Assembly (NCBI GenBank): GCA_965153355.1
Contig: OZ231127.1
Span: 94,612,001-94,676,000, forward strand
Length of the DNA: 64,000 nucleotides
Source: Flaccisagitta enflata
Lineage: Eukaryota > Chaetognatha > Sagittoidea > Aphragmophora
Direction of reading: 5' to 3'
Below are positions 12,201 to 50,472 of the stretch, in pieces. How positions within the stretch are numbered: the first letter of the stretch is position 1; each line of letters begins with the position of its first letter. The notes below the pieces were generated by a model, which worked only from the letters and a program-made list of their open reading frames with translations, did no database searches and was not told the origin of the DNA. The position numbers and the translations under genes were made by a program.

Positions 12201-12455
12201 GTATCTGACAAAGGACGGATTTTCAATTCAAGAGATTCAACTTGGACTGAAGAACAAAGTCTTCCCAAGGAGTTTTGTGGAGAAGATGGAGGATTATGGC
12301 ATCACAGAGCCTTCTCAGTTGAGAAAGAAAACCAAGTGACGAAAATCATTTGCATCGGTGGTTTCATTGACAAAGGAGAAAGGCAGTATTCCAACCACAT
12401 GCTCGAGTTTAAAATTCCACGTACAACAAGAAGAGGCCAAGATGAGATTCAATAG
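3425..12455 (+). CDS. HEPN-NACHT-Kelch NLR-like gene (disrupted or misassembled)
   Basis: Gene-level entry. Coding pieces are 3425-6232, 6341-6797 and about 11778-12455. The order is a DZIP3-like HEPN domain, a Gln-rich coiled coil, a NACHT P-loop NTPase, then a Kelch propeller where LRR or WD40 repeats usually sit in NLRs. NACHT proteins are nucleotide-driven oligomerising switches; HEPN domains with an Rx4-6H motif are often ribonucleases or RNA binders; Kelch propellers bind proteins. I infer a cytosolic sensor with a Kelch ligand-binding end and a HEPN output. The exon 1/exon 2 junction is in phase (phase 1). Two breaks argue for a pseudogene, a bad allele or an assembly fault: the frame changes between 5929 and 5968, and the last exon has no acceptor because an 81-bp minisatellite abuts it. 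No promoter is recognisable. Confidence 0.82.
6341..6797 (+). CDS. NLR-like exon 2: Pro-rich linker and first Kelch blades
   Basis: Acceptor TTTTCCCCCACCAG precedes 6341, and the phase (1) matches the donor at 6232. It codes a proline-rich linker (IPALPPPQLIPTP) and two Kelch units: DVLVWGGQQ ... VIHIYNVTSKIW, and GNLIYISGGKN ... NELFTLNSEG, followed by PSPRSHHATLPDDE. The GG doublets, spaced Tyr/Trp and PRxxH motif are Kelch hallmarks. Donor GATGAA|GTATAA gives phase 0. Confidence 0.85.
7561..7760. repeat. Imperfect (AATG)n tract
   Basis: Runs of GAATGAATGAAT interrupted by short A-rich segments. Confidence 0.9.
8099..8706. mobile_element. TIR element, about 0.6 kb
   Basis: Inverted ends about 30 bp long: GTCGTGGTGCAAACGAAGAC at 8099 and the complementary GTCTTCGATTGCACCCCGAC ending at 8706. 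ATAA flanks both sides and may be a 4-bp target duplication. The interior is AT-rich with no coding capacity. Superfamily not assigned. Confidence 0.7.
9221..11777. repeat. 81-bp minisatellite, about 31 units
   Basis: Head-to-tail units of 81 bp, each starting GTTTGTGAGGTTGTGGTG and containing GTCTGGCCTAAACGGGCAC. Units are nearly identical, with a few single-base variants (for example TGTAGG versus TGTGGG, clustered at about 10805-11150) and small indels near 9545, 10675-10740, 11190 and 11225-11300. Because 81 is a multiple of 3, long frames stay open on both strands with a 27-residue period; these are not taken as genes. The array ends directly against the last Kelch exon at about 11777. 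Confidence 0.97.
11778..12455 (+). CDS. NLR-like last exon: remaining Kelch blades and stop
   Basis: The frame starting HAAWMFKNNIYLGFGY continues through FICGGISNGFECMRDFVLD, IFCLGGGGNPG and ICIGGF to a TAG at 12453-12455. These are further Kelch blades with GG doublets and downstream Trp/Phe. The 5' edge is anomalous: in this frame a TAA lies at 11763-11765 inside the minisatellite, and no AG acceptor occurs between it and the Kelch sequence. The frame reached through the preceding AG in the repeat is off by one. The true acceptor was lost or is missing from the assembly. Confidence 0.85.
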   Translation, partial: HAAWMFKNNIYLGFGYKVEDEGTDFIQGGDCRMTTPRDVVLTNQIVKFDLERKMYSNFPTHGSRPMPRKDFGAAKLESKVFICGGISNGFECMRDFVLDMETSQWSELPSLGLKRGAKGLSLTALPPHQIFCLGGGGNPGYVSDKGRIFNSRDSTWTEEQSLPKEFCGEDGGLWHHRAFSVEKENQVTKIICIGGFIDKGERQYSNHMLEFKIPRTTRRGQDEIQ

Positions 12456-13385
12456 TGGATTCTGATATCATTCAAACAGCTTTTTCATTAATATCACAAT
12501 TTTTCAAGTCAAAGCCCATTCTTTTTGATATCTCATAATACTCGGTGAGTCAGTGACAAATGAGGTCCACAATTGAACAAAGTAGAGCAAACAACCGCAT
12601 TTGTAAGATGTGTTAGTAACACAGGTATAATGATAATTGTAGCATGTCACGTTGGCATTTGAAAAGAAACAATGATTAACAAATTAATTTCAAAGCCTAT
12701 TGCGGGTCCTTCATACAGGGTGTAACAACACAGTTGTAACATAAAGAATCGATGTATTTCTGCTTCTAAAAAAGATAATATAATCCAGAAAAAAAGTTTT
12801 ATAGAGCTATTAAAAAACGATTTTTGCCTAATAAGAGAAAAATGGCGGGAAGGTATTAACAGTCATGGAAAAATGGCTTGGAAGTATGTGACCTTTTGCT
12901 ACCATTCTGCTTTTTTTTATTGATCTCTTTTGACAATTACTCAATGTTTAGCTTTTATCTGTAAATATTTTAAGAAAACGTAAGGTGTTGGACTCAAATC
13001 AAAGGTATCTTATATAGTGAAAGAGATTTCATAGAAATTTTCACATTTTTATGACAAGATACCATGTCATTTGCCAAATTCATGCCTGTGAAAATCGAGT
13101 TTTTTTTCAAATGTGGTTTTGAAGAAAAAAAGAGCAAAAACTTCAATATTTTGAGGATGTTTTTTATTGGGGCCCAAAACTACTATTCAGAATCTTTGTT
13201 CGGGGACCTATCTCAGGTCTCTTGCTCAATCCGAGAAATGAGAGGCTCTTGAGAGAAAAAGTATCTATGAGCAATGACAGCCAAAATTGCATTATGATAA
13301 ATAGCCGCATTTTAGGTTTTGAATGTGTAAACTTCTTCTTTGACTGAATAATTTTCTTAGCATGAGCGAAAATCGGTTTTTTTTT
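12456..13385. other. Intergenic, with a lone mariner-like end
   Basis: Unique AT-rich DNA after the Kelch stop. At 12716-12771 CAGGGTGTAACAACACAG and GTTGTAACATAAAGAATCGA match one end of the TIR element at 21314-23439; no partner end was found. No AATAAA was seen within about 250 bp of the stop codon. Confidence 0.55.
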
Positions 13386-13511
13386 AGGTGCGACAAAGCA
13401 CCTCTATAACTGGCTGTGTCCGTAGGTTGGTTGGTTGGTCCGTCTGTCTGTTGGTAACGCATTCGTTCGACGATCCACACGTTGCACCTTATTGGCCTAC
13501 TTGGCCTTGTT
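13386..13511 (-). mobile_element. A-type element, GGTGCGAC subfamily
   Basis: Runs from TTAGGTGCGACAAAGCACCT through GGTTGGTTGGTTGGTCC to GGCCTACTTGGCCTTGTT. The copy at 36895-37029 is the same subfamily in the opposite orientation, which fixes both ends. Confidence 0.75.
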
Positions 13512-13584
13512 TAATAGCTCTCAGGAGCTTTTCTTCAGAATGGGATCATCTTCTGAGTTTGTACACCCTGTAGATGTTGTAACT

Positions 13585-13589
<5 letters not shown>

Positions 13590-13660
<71 letters not shown>
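13590..13660. repeat. (TC)n microsatellite
   Basis: About 35 TC units. Confidence 0.97.
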
Positions 13661-13662
<2 letters not shown>

Positions 13663-13995
13663 AACCAGCAGGAGAAGTTATCAAAACGAATGACGATGGA
13701 TTTGATGGATTTTGAATGTTATAATCATCAATTTGGAAAACAATGGATCTCATCGCTACACCGCAGCTCACAATTTGATCATGTATGAATAATGAAACTG
13801 ATTTGGATTTTCAATATCAACATTTATTCAATGACGATTGTCCAACCAGATTCTCCCCCCATGCACGTCCAAAAAATAAAAAAGATTGCCTGAAAAATGG
13901 TAGTGCTAAAATGTATTTCTGTATCATTTAAATTCAGATTGGATCTTCAAACGTTACCAAACAATCACTGCATGGAACCGTTTCGCCTTCTACCA

Positions 13996-14096
13996 CTAGC
14001 AAGCATTTCTACTACTAGCAAGCATTTCTACTACTAGCAAGCATTTCTACTACTAGCAAGCATTTCTACTAGCAAGCATTTCTACTACTAGCAAGC
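13996..14096. repeat. 19-bp tandem repeat
   Basis: Five to six units of TACTACTAGCAAGCATTTC, one shortened. Confidence 0.95.
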
Positions 14097-14447
14097 TGTG
14101 AAGTGTACATTTTTTGTGTGAATGCCACCCATGTTTATATCTATTGAAACACTTTTACCATTATTTACTATTCTTTTTTCTTGGCCAATAATTCTTCTCA
14201 GTCGTTGATCGTTCGTGTATGCTATTGATTTTTGATTGATCAATCAAATAAATGAGTAAAATGACCAAGTTTTTTTAAATCCTGCGCTTTTATCAGATGT
14301 TGGTCAGCCATGAGAAAACTAATCAAATTAATCAGAGATGGCAAAAGGAAATTACAAAATTGCATAAATACAAAACCCGCAGTAACGGATGTCAAGCAGA
14401 TTTCGATTTAGGAAATGACAAAGCCAAGTGAGACTAAGTCTAAGATG

Positions 14448-14525
14448 CGTCGGTCGTCGAACATATGCGTCAGTGACCGACTAACAGACTGACCACCTGA
14501 CCGACATAGCCTCTTGTAGACATGC
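14448..14525 (+). mobile_element. A-type fragment
   Basis: GACCGACTAACAGACTGACC followed by GACATAGCCTCTTGTAGACA matches the tetranucleotide and GTAGA boxes of A-type elements; the tip is decayed. Confidence 0.4.
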
Positions 14526-15129
14526 TTTAGGGTATGTAAAAAGAAATGACATGATGGGACAAGCATTTTGCATACACGCTTTTCATTTTATAAGAACACT
14601 GTTTATAAGAACATCAGCCTCAGACTTGGCCAAAAAATAAGAACATCTTAAGAACACGCTGAGCCTCAGATTTGAAGATAAGAATATAAATTTTTTCAAA
14701 GATTAGTAAAATTAGATGAAAAACCCTGAATGATGGATATCTTGATAATCCTTTCTAAAATGATAATTTATTATTTATTAAATATCAATCTTATATTTCT
14801 TTTTATTTAATGAAAATGTTTATTTTTTACAATTGCTTAAAAAACAAACTTTTATATTATTATAGATATATAATTAAAGAGATTATCTAATTCAAAAATA
14901 AGAACATATTAAGAACGCTTGAGCCTCAAAAAAGAGCTGAAAACAAGAACGCTGAGGCTGACTTTAAAATTCCATGTTCTTAATTCAGTGATGGCGTAAT
15001 TGTACGCGGACGCGGACGCGTACTCGCTGTACTCGCCATTTTTGGCTGTAATCGTAAGCGTTCCCTCAATTTCTGTGGACTCGCAAGCGTAAGCGTAAGC
15101 GTTCATCATTCCAACGAGTACACGCCTAC

Positions 15130-15135
15130 GCCAAA

Positions 15136-15197
<62 letters not shown>

Positions 15198-15198
15198 C

Positions 15199-15229
<31 letters not shown>
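15130..15229. repeat. (GA)n plus (GACA)n
   Basis: About 28 GA units followed by about 8 GACA units. Confidence 0.95.
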
Positions 15230-15230
<1 letters not shown>

Positions 15231-15333
15231 GCCCTTCCCCTTTGATGCAACTCATGAGCGACCACGATCATCACTAGGTTGATCAGTTGTTTGCTTGCTT
15301 GGTGATGCAGAGATTAAAAACCGCGCAAAACAT

Positions 15334-15474
15334 TCTTTCTTTCTTTCTTTCCTTTTTTCTTTTTTCTTTTTTCTTTCTTTCTTTTTTTCTTCCTTTTTTT
15401 CTTTCTGTCTTTTTTCATTCTGTCTTTTTTCTGTCTTTTTCTTTTTTTCTTTCATTCTTTTTTTTTTCTTTTTT

Positions 15475-15538
<64 letters not shown>

Positions 15539-15558
15539 TCATTCTTTCTTTCTTTTTT

Positions 15559-15634
<76 letters not shown>

Positions 15635-15700
15635 TTCTTTCTTTCATTCTTTCTTTCTTTTTTTTCTTTCTTTCTTTTTTTCTTTCTTTTTTTCTTTTTT

Positions 15701-15756
<56 letters not shown>

Positions 15757-15827
15757 TTTTTCTTTTTTTCTTTCTTTTTTCTTTCTCTTTTTTTTTTTCT
15801 TCCTTTCTTCCTTTCTTTCTTTGTTTC

Positions 15828-15862
<35 letters not shown>

Positions 15863-15983
15863 TTTCACTCAATCTTTCCCTCTCAATTGTTTGGTCACTT
15901 GGTTGATCAAAGGTTCAAAACCGCGCGAAACATCCAATTTTTTAAGCCTTTACATACAGCCTTTCATACCTTCATTCTTTCAT

Positions 15984-16031
<48 letters not shown>

Positions 16032-16078
16032 GCTTTCTTTCTTTCTTTTTCTTTCTCTCTCTTTCTTCTTTCTTTCAA
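15334..16078. repeat. (TTTC)n tract, two blocks
   Basis: Imperfect TTTC repeats at 15334-15863 and 15976-16078, separated by about 110 bp of unique DNA containing GGTTCAAAACCGCGC, which resembles AGATTAAAAACCGCGC just before the first block. All long frames here are repeat translations. Confidence 0.96.
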
Positions 16079-16551
16079 TTCGACCAAAATATGTTTTGCT
16101 GTCCAAGGGGGCTTGTAAATTGTGTTGTACTCGTTGTGAACTCGTAATTGTAATCCTACGCGGTCAATGATAGTTGGAATCGTAAGTGTAATCGAACTCC
16201 CTCATGCAGTAATGTACGCGGAATCTTAATCGGTCTAAAATGCATCGCGTTGCCATCGCTGGTTCTTATAAAATGAAAAGCGTGTATCTGCATATTTCAC
16301 AGGTGGCATTGAGTTACTTTTGGATCCGGTATAGTGGGGCGTAACTTTCTTCCACTAATTAAATAAATACGTAACTGCTTAAATGCGCAGCACATGCGGC
16401 TAAATATCGACGAATTATGCAATTTTTCTGATCATCTTTTTCTAAGGTATATTTTTCCATCATTAACGAGCGACACTAAACAGGTTGGTAGACTAAACGA
16501 CATCTACTGAACCTTGTAATTACCAAAAGTGACTAGCACATGTAGTTATAT

Positions 16552-16737
16552 AACAAGTCACTATATCGTTGCGTTGCGGACGGGTGGGCACGGGTTTCTA
16601 ACCCCCATCCACACATCACGCCCCCCAAACACATACACAAAAAGCATATACGATGCTTGTTTTCCAAACTTTTTTACTCATGCCCAAGGATGCACAGACG
16701 GACCGACGGACAAAGCCTCCCATAGACTTGCGGGTAC
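16552..16737 (+). mobile_element. A-type element, GTGATGCG/GTCAC variant
   Basis: AACAAGTCACTATATCGTTG, then GCGGACGGGTGGGCACGGG, then GGACCGACGGACAAAGCCTC and a weak tip. Shares the interior with copies at 32040 and 51886. Confidence 0.6.
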
Positions 16738-16795
16738 TGATTTCGAATTCGGTGATGTCTTTTGTTTTACTGACTTTCTAAGCGGGTTTTTATTT

Positions 16796-16882
16796 AGGGT
16801 TATGGGTAGGGTTAGGGTTAAGGTTGGGGTTGGGGGTGGTTTTAGGGTTAGGGTTAGGGTCAGGGCTAGCGTTAGGGCTAGG
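16796..16882 (+). repeat. Degenerate interstitial telomeric repeat (TTAGGG)
   Basis: Repeated GGGTTA blocks with G/A/T variants; the best stretch is TTAGGGTTAGGGTTAGGG near 16843. It lies about 60 bp beyond an A-type element. TTAGGG is the ancestral animal telomere unit. Confidence 0.8.
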
Positions 16883-17479
16883 TGAGAGCTGGGTTAAATA
16901 CATTTGAACCCGAATCTACTCGAATAAAAGCTTCGCCCAAACGGGAAAACCCGATAAAAACAAAAGATCAGTATCGTCTTCGAAATTTCTTCCGAGTTGC
17001 GAGTCCGCAACTAGCAACTAAAGAGACAAAAAGAGTACTTGCTGTTGTTGTTTTTGTTGCTATTGTTTCCGTGGTTACGGACTGATTAAGCGACGGACGG
17101 ACCAACCGACCTACAAAGGCTAACACAGCAACTTCTAGTCACTGTCCGCTACCAATGAAGGACTTGCGTTTCTCTATTCATGCCAGGAAATTTGCTGTTT
17201 TGTTTTTCATAAGTGGATCTAGGCTGGAGGCTTCCTCACTGGTACGGTGAATTACAAAATCCAAACAAAAGTTTGCGCGACTAACTGTCCTTAAGGATTA
17301 ACTGATGCTATCATCTCAAGAAGACAAAGAACATCGATGACAGGTCAGGGCTGTATTTGACAGGTCAGGGCTGTCTATGACAGGTCAGGACTGTCCATCA
17401 ATTGGTCCGTCAGTGGTCGGAAGGTCCGTCACGCAACATTTGACGGTGTCCCTCCACCACGGCAATAGCTCACTTCCAC

Positions 17480-17480
<1 letters not shown>

Positions 17481-17568
<88 letters not shown>
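17481..17568. repeat. (TC)n microsatellite
   Basis: About 44 TC units; preceded at 17340-17395 by three copies of GACAGGTCAGG(G/A)CTGT. Confidence 0.97.
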
Positions 17569-17700
17569 CGCATTTACTAATTTTTTTCCTGCGGCGAGAG
17601 CTGCCTCATTTGGTAATGAATCGAGGAATCACTTACGTATCACCAAAATTGTGACAAACTGTAGTACTGTAGAACACATGAGTATAGGCTACAATTTTGA

Positions 17701-18030
17701 CCAAGTGATGCGGGATAACACTATCGTCGCGGACGGATAGGAAGGGGCGTACATTCCCCCCTGCCAAAACCCTCCTTGCGCCCTTACAAACCCCCTTTCA
17801 TGAACCCCCTACACACAGACAGACAGACAGACAAACAGACACACACACGCACACACGCGCGCGCGTGCGGGCACGTAGAGAGACAGAGACAGACAGACAG
17901 GCAGAAACACACACTCACACACACGCAGTATCATTAAAACGCCATTTCACGCCTTATAACTAGAGCGTGACCAATGAGCCAAAGGACGGCCGCTATACAA
18001 AGCCTAAAAGGCTCAAGGGTCCGCGACTAA
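17701..18030 (+). mobile_element. A-type element, long diverged copy
   Basis: AAGTGATGCGGGATAACACT, then CGTCGCGGACGG, a C-rich segment, (GACA)n and (CA)n, then AAAGCCTAAAAGGCTCAAGG and a GTCCGCGACTAAAA end. Confidence 0.55.
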
Positions 18031-18068
18031 AAGAAAATAAAAGATTCATTTCATTACACAACACAAAC

Positions 18069-18214
18069 TTTATTCTTGCAAATAAAGAAAAAGAAAAAAA
18101 TTGTCATGTTTGTATTTTCTAAACACATTCAATTTTCATTGGTGAGTACATGAAGTTTAGATGGTGTTATATGAGAATGAAACCCGGCGCATGTACTTTA
18201 AAAGGGGATTTATT
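18069..18214 (-). promoter_or_regulatory. Candidate polyadenylation signals of the CSPG4-like gene
   Basis: AATAAA occurs on the minus strand at 18209-18214 and 18069-18074, about 400 and 545 bp after the stop codon. Position is suitable but unproven. Confidence 0.35.
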
Positions 18215-18493
18215 AGATTTGATATACTTACATGAGTATTGTAATGAATATTGATCGAGTGTTTAAAGAGAATGAAGTAATCAGAACGGCAAAAAAAAAA
18301 AAAGAAGAAGAAGATAAATACATTAGCTTTTTTGACATGGGATGAGCATTATGGTTTACAGACTGACACAAGCCACAGTGTACAATATGTCATGCATTTT
18401 TTTGGTTTTTTTTTTCACACAAAATTCAGGCGAGTTGTGGCTTTATCCAAAGTCAATCTTTGATAAGAATAGATTGAGCGATTACTTTGCAGT

Positions 18494-18613
18494 TTACACC
18501 CAGCGTTAGCAATTCCATTACACCCAGCGTTAGCTATTCCATTACACCCAGAGTTAGCAATTCCATTACACCCCGAGTTAGCAATTCCATTACACCCAGA
18601 GTTAGCAATTCCA

Positions 18614-18619
<6 letters not shown>
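18494..18619 (-). repeat. 24-bp tandem repeat that includes the CSPG4 stop codon
   Basis: Units begin at 18494, 18518, 18542, 18566, 18590 and 18614, exactly 24 bp apart. On the minus strand each reads GGGTGTAATGGAATTGCTAA with CT-rich variants. The sixth unit supplies the last Val codon and the TAA of the gene, so the 3' UTR array copies the termination site. Confidence 0.9.
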
Positions 18620-46032
<27,413 letters not shown>

Positions 46033-46049
46033 CTGCGGGGGGGGGGGGT

Positions 46050-46499
<450 letters not shown>

Positions 46500-46765
46500 A
46501 TGAGAGAAAGAGAGAGAAAGAGAAAGAGAAAAGAGAAAGAGAAAGTGAGAGAGAGAGACGGACGAGTTGGTTAAAGATAAGATATTTTGTTTGTTTACAC
46601 TTTGTCAAGGGCTAGGGCAGGGGTGATTGACAATTGTAGTGTGCAACTGATGCAAGTCTTGAAGTTAAATCAAGTTTGCTGCTGTCGCCATGTTGCCAAA
46701 TTCAAATTAGGAGTGAGTCTGCGAGTTATGATCATATGACAAAGATGAAGGCACAGAAATTGTCT

Positions 46766-47023
46766 AACACATGTTCAACATTTAGGCGGAGATTGTATAG
46801 GCATATTTTTCATATTAAATATAGGCTATATATTTGAAAGATCACATGCCATGGTCGCTGGAGCTATATTATATAGCTCCAGCGACCATGGCATGTGATC
46901 TTTCAAATTCATGAAATAAAGTTTATTTGTTCATTTGGGGAAGTTTTAGGAGTTTTGACATCAATTGTGGCACTTAATACTTTGTCAAATGATCCTTTTC
47001 CGCCTAAATGTTGAACATGTGTT
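46766..47023. mobile_element. Small TIR element with perfect central palindrome
   Basis: Outer 25-bp perfect inverted repeats: AACACATGTTCAACATTTAG at 46766 and its complement ending at 47023. Inside, 46832-46908 is a perfect 77-bp palindrome centred on 46870 (38-bp arms, 1-bp centre). Confidence 0.85.
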
Positions 47024-47204
47024 ATTATCAGTATTCCCTGTCTTAGGCAACGAGAAAGGAGAAAGCAATGAAAACATAAGGTGTGCCTCGAAAGATGATT
47101 CCAGTACACCAACAGATGGACTGACAAATGAAATTTTGTGACATTAGTAAAATCATCTGGAAACACCATCAATGCATGAAATCATCAGATAGCGCCATCT
47201 GCCC

Positions 47205-47345
47205 GGGTTTTTTTTTTTTGGTCCATCCATCCGTCCGTCCGCTGCACCGCACTTGTTTTTTGCTCCTGCCCAAATGATCCAGTGACCTCAAAAATGCCCT
47301 CTGCCTATCTGCAAGCGACTGGGGTAGCCGTGTATCCGGCCTTTT
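47205..47345 (-). mobile_element. A-type element, reverse, tip lost
   Basis: GGTCCATCCATCCGTCCGTC, TGCTCCTGCCCAAATGATCC, GCGACTGGGGTAGCCGTGTA and TCCGGCC. Confidence 0.7.
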
Positions 47346-47537
47346 TTCAGGCCCGCCAAATTGATTTGCATGGACGAATTTTGTTTTATGGAATCCATAT
47401 TTTTTTTGACAACCAAATCTTTTTTTTTCTTTTCAAAATTCCGTTTCATTATTTTCTCCACGTGGCATTGGTTGATCGGAGGCCCGAATGGTGGAAAGAA
47501 CAGAAGGGGGGGGGGGGGGTAAAGGTGTTGTTGGCAA

Positions 47538-47539
<2 letters not shown>

Positions 47540-47605
<66 letters not shown>
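47540..47605. repeat. (GT)n microsatellite
   Basis: About 32 GT units. Confidence 0.97.
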
Positions 47606-47607
<2 letters not shown>

Positions 47608-47676
47608 TTGTGTGCGTTGACACCCATGTTTTTCTGTATATGAATGTTTCATGTTTTTTTTGGATAGTTTCCATTT

Positions 47677-49175
47677 TTGGCAGCGGCCCCGAAGAGGCCG
47701 ATGACTTATACTTATACATACAGGGGAAATATTTTCTTTTTCTTCTTCTCCTCCTCTGTGTAGTGCCGCGTATTTTCCCTTCTTACCCTCTCTGATATCT
47801 GGGTTGGGTCCTTCCCTTTCCCTTGCCGGCTTTGCCCTACCTTCTCCCTCTCTCTGGCTGTTGCCTTGAGACCTCCTCTTCCAATTCCGTGGCTTCATCT
47901 TCCCTACTGTGGCTTACTTAATGAAGGTGTGGCTGTTATCTAAGAGAGGCCACTCCCCTTCCCCTGGCGTCTCATTCTCCCTGAGCAAGATGTCCATCTG
48001 GATATTACCTTTCCTGTAGGACTGACCCATTCCCCTCCTCCCTTAGGTCTTCCCCCCCCTCTTAGGCTAGTTATGCAGAGATGGCAGATTCATTAGGTCT
48101 TAGGGTTTTGCTTAGGTCTGTAGCATGTATCATTTGCCTAGTTTGGGTTTCTTTCTCAGTGCACTTTTCCGCGGGCTTTTAGGGATCTTCTCTAGGAGTT
48201 TTAGGCAGGCACCCCATTTTTGAGCATACTACCCCTGGACCCTGACGATAGCATTCTCCCGCCTAACCCGGCATATCAGTGGTGCTTTCGGCCGGTTTTA
48301 GCATATTTTTCAGTATGTTACCCTAGCTAGCTGAGAATGGTACCCTACTGGGAAGACTAAGTATTTCCTACAATGGCCATGGGACCCCCAGGTCACTTTT
48401 AAGGACTGGGCACTGCAGGCTCTTTCACAGAAAGGCGCAAGTCTGAGGTACCTTATTACTCCCCCCATCTTGACTTTACTCTAGTCTATCATGGAGGTGG
48501 GGATACTTTGCCCACCTTACCCCTTTTGGCACATGCTTTCCCGTAATGCCGTAACATAGATGGGCTCTAAGTAAGTTTTTGCAGAAGAACGGTATGTCCG
48601 CTGGAACAATGTTTGCTGTCATTGGATCAACAGTTGTGTCTTTTTTTTAATTTGATAAGGTTAATATGGTGATAATAAAAAATAAAACACATATCTAGAA
48701 TTGTAAGACGCTTGCCATTAATATGACTATAGACTTGACGTAATATTGGTATTATACAAAAATTGTTTATCATAAAAATAATAACTAAAAAGTGAGAAAA
48801 AGCAAAAAATATCATCAAAGAGAGTCTTATTTGGCCAAACCATACGCAATTAGCGTGATTTGAAATACCAAATTGTTTCTCTGGAATCTTGTACAGCATG
48901 CTGAGTCAATGATTCAAGCAAAATTGGAGAAATTAATCTTATTTCCTTAATAATTTTTATAAATGTATGAAATATTAAAACCATGCGTTGGCCAACTTCC
49001 TGTGCTTGCATCAAGCTGCACACTAAGATTCAACTACCCCTGATATCTACCCACGCATGTGCAAAAGCTCAATAGGATCTGTACAGTCAGCTAGAGTCAG
49101 CTTGCGTTCAAAGATATTTCTCAAATATGCAAATTAAGTAAATACAAAAAGAAGTTGATTTGGTAATGATCAAAG

Positions 49176-49262
<87 letters not shown>

Positions 49263-49463
49263 ACAAAAAGAGAAAGAGACTGGGAGATGAGACAAAAAAG
49301 TAAAAAAAGATTGGTATAAATGAATTCCTTGTTTCAGATTGTGAATTCATTTAACACCGCTGAATCTAATAATTTTCTTTGTTTTTACAATACTCAGATT
49401 AAATTATGATTTTTTGTTTTGAGCAATTTGAATTCTTTTTTAGGTTAAAGAAAAGAAGGAAAA

Positions 49464-49524
<61 letters not shown>

Positions 49525-50233
49525 TTCTCTCTCTCTCTCTTTATCTTTCAATAGTTTTCATCAGCCACTGTGTTTCTATCCACAGAACAGATAGGCGGCA
49601 AAATATTCACTTGAGGGTCTTGTGATCGGAACGGACAAAAAAGGCTTCAATATTGCTAAAAATATACCATTTTCAGCTAGTCCGCGGTATTTTCGTCGGG
49701 GAATCCGAAAATCATGGTCTCGAAAGGCCACAGAAGCCAATTCAATATCTTATGCTAATACTTACTCTAAGGGACGAAAGTGGGATACACCGAGTTTGAT
49801 CGGGCAGCTAGTAAGTAACCCAAGTCATAGTGTAGGCTTGCTGTGATAGCTGGATGCTTTTGCATAAGCCATTGACGGTGAGGCAGGGAGCATAGTTTAA
49901 TTCCCCCTTGGACTTTGGGCAGACTCCTACAGTCTTCCTCCACTCGGTTGCTGATTTAATTATGCTTCTCCCATCAGCGTTATTCATGTTTGGGTTTATT
50001 CTGTTACTTCCGTTTGAATCTTTCCCCCTTAGAACTGGCTAGGTTGAACCTGGCGTGAACGTGACATTTGGGTACGTATTACCACCACCTTCGAGGCTAA
50101 ATTTAACACGAGGCCTTCAAGGCTCAAATGCCAATATCCAAGCCAAGCATAGCCTTTAGGGCCATTGCCCCTCTTACTACAACATTCTTACATATACTGT
50201 CTTAGGGGCGTCGGGTGCCGCTAAACATCAAAC
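47677..50233. mobile_element. Long B-type element with unique interior
   Basis: Left end GGCAGCGGCCCCGAAGAGGC near 47680; right end AGGGCCATTGCCCCTCTTAC with GGGGCGTCGGGTGCCGCTAA near 50215, matching B-type ends at reduced identity. The 2.5-kb interior is unique, includes GA/CT tracts, and holds no transposase that I can recognise. The pairing of these two ends is my inference. Confidence 0.4.
49180..49540. repeat. (GA)n at 49180-49257 and (CT)n at 49470-49540
   Basis: Two complementary dinucleotide tracts about 210 bp apart, an inverted pair able to form a stem. Confidence 0.95.
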
Positions 50234-50472
50234 GTTTTTGCGACCATTCGTTTCTAATTCACGGTCGTTCACAGTTCACACATATTTGTTGTTAGCCACC
50301 GTCGATAGGTCTGTCGCGCCGCCATCGATTGTTCGCGATGGAAATGGACTAACTGACTTAGCTCACTGATGAAATAATGTCAGATTCCTTGTTTTGAGGG
50401 TTGGAGATAAGGACTGTACTCTGTAGGTTCCGAAGGAGGGTTTAAAGAAACGGTAACCAAATAGATGATAGT

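Larger units (their letters stand above)
14986..16261. mobile_element. hAT-like element loaded with TTTC repeats
   Basis: The ends CAGTGATGGC (14986) and GCCATCGCTG (ending 16261) are hAT-like and inverted. GTTCTTAA (14976-14983) and GTTCTTAT (16262-16269) may be an imperfect 8-bp duplication with two extra T on the left. Subterminal ACGCGTACTCGC and GTAATCGTAAGCG motifs occur near both ends. Most of the interior is a TTTC tract. Confidence 0.55.
14573..16286. mobile_element. Outer TIR element carrying a nested insertion
   Basis: An inverted 25-bp end, TACACGCTTTTCATTTTATA at 14573 and its complement ending at 16286 (GAAAAGCGTGTA). The interior includes AT-rich DNA with TAAGAACA motifs and the nested element 14986-16261. 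Confidence 0.6.

Noticed and set aside
47677-50233. Additional CSPG4 exons upstream of 46032
   Set aside because: I looked on the minus strand from 46 to 64 kb for CSPG motifs (P-x-x-G-x-L, F-T-Q-x-D-I) with splice sites and found none that I could support.
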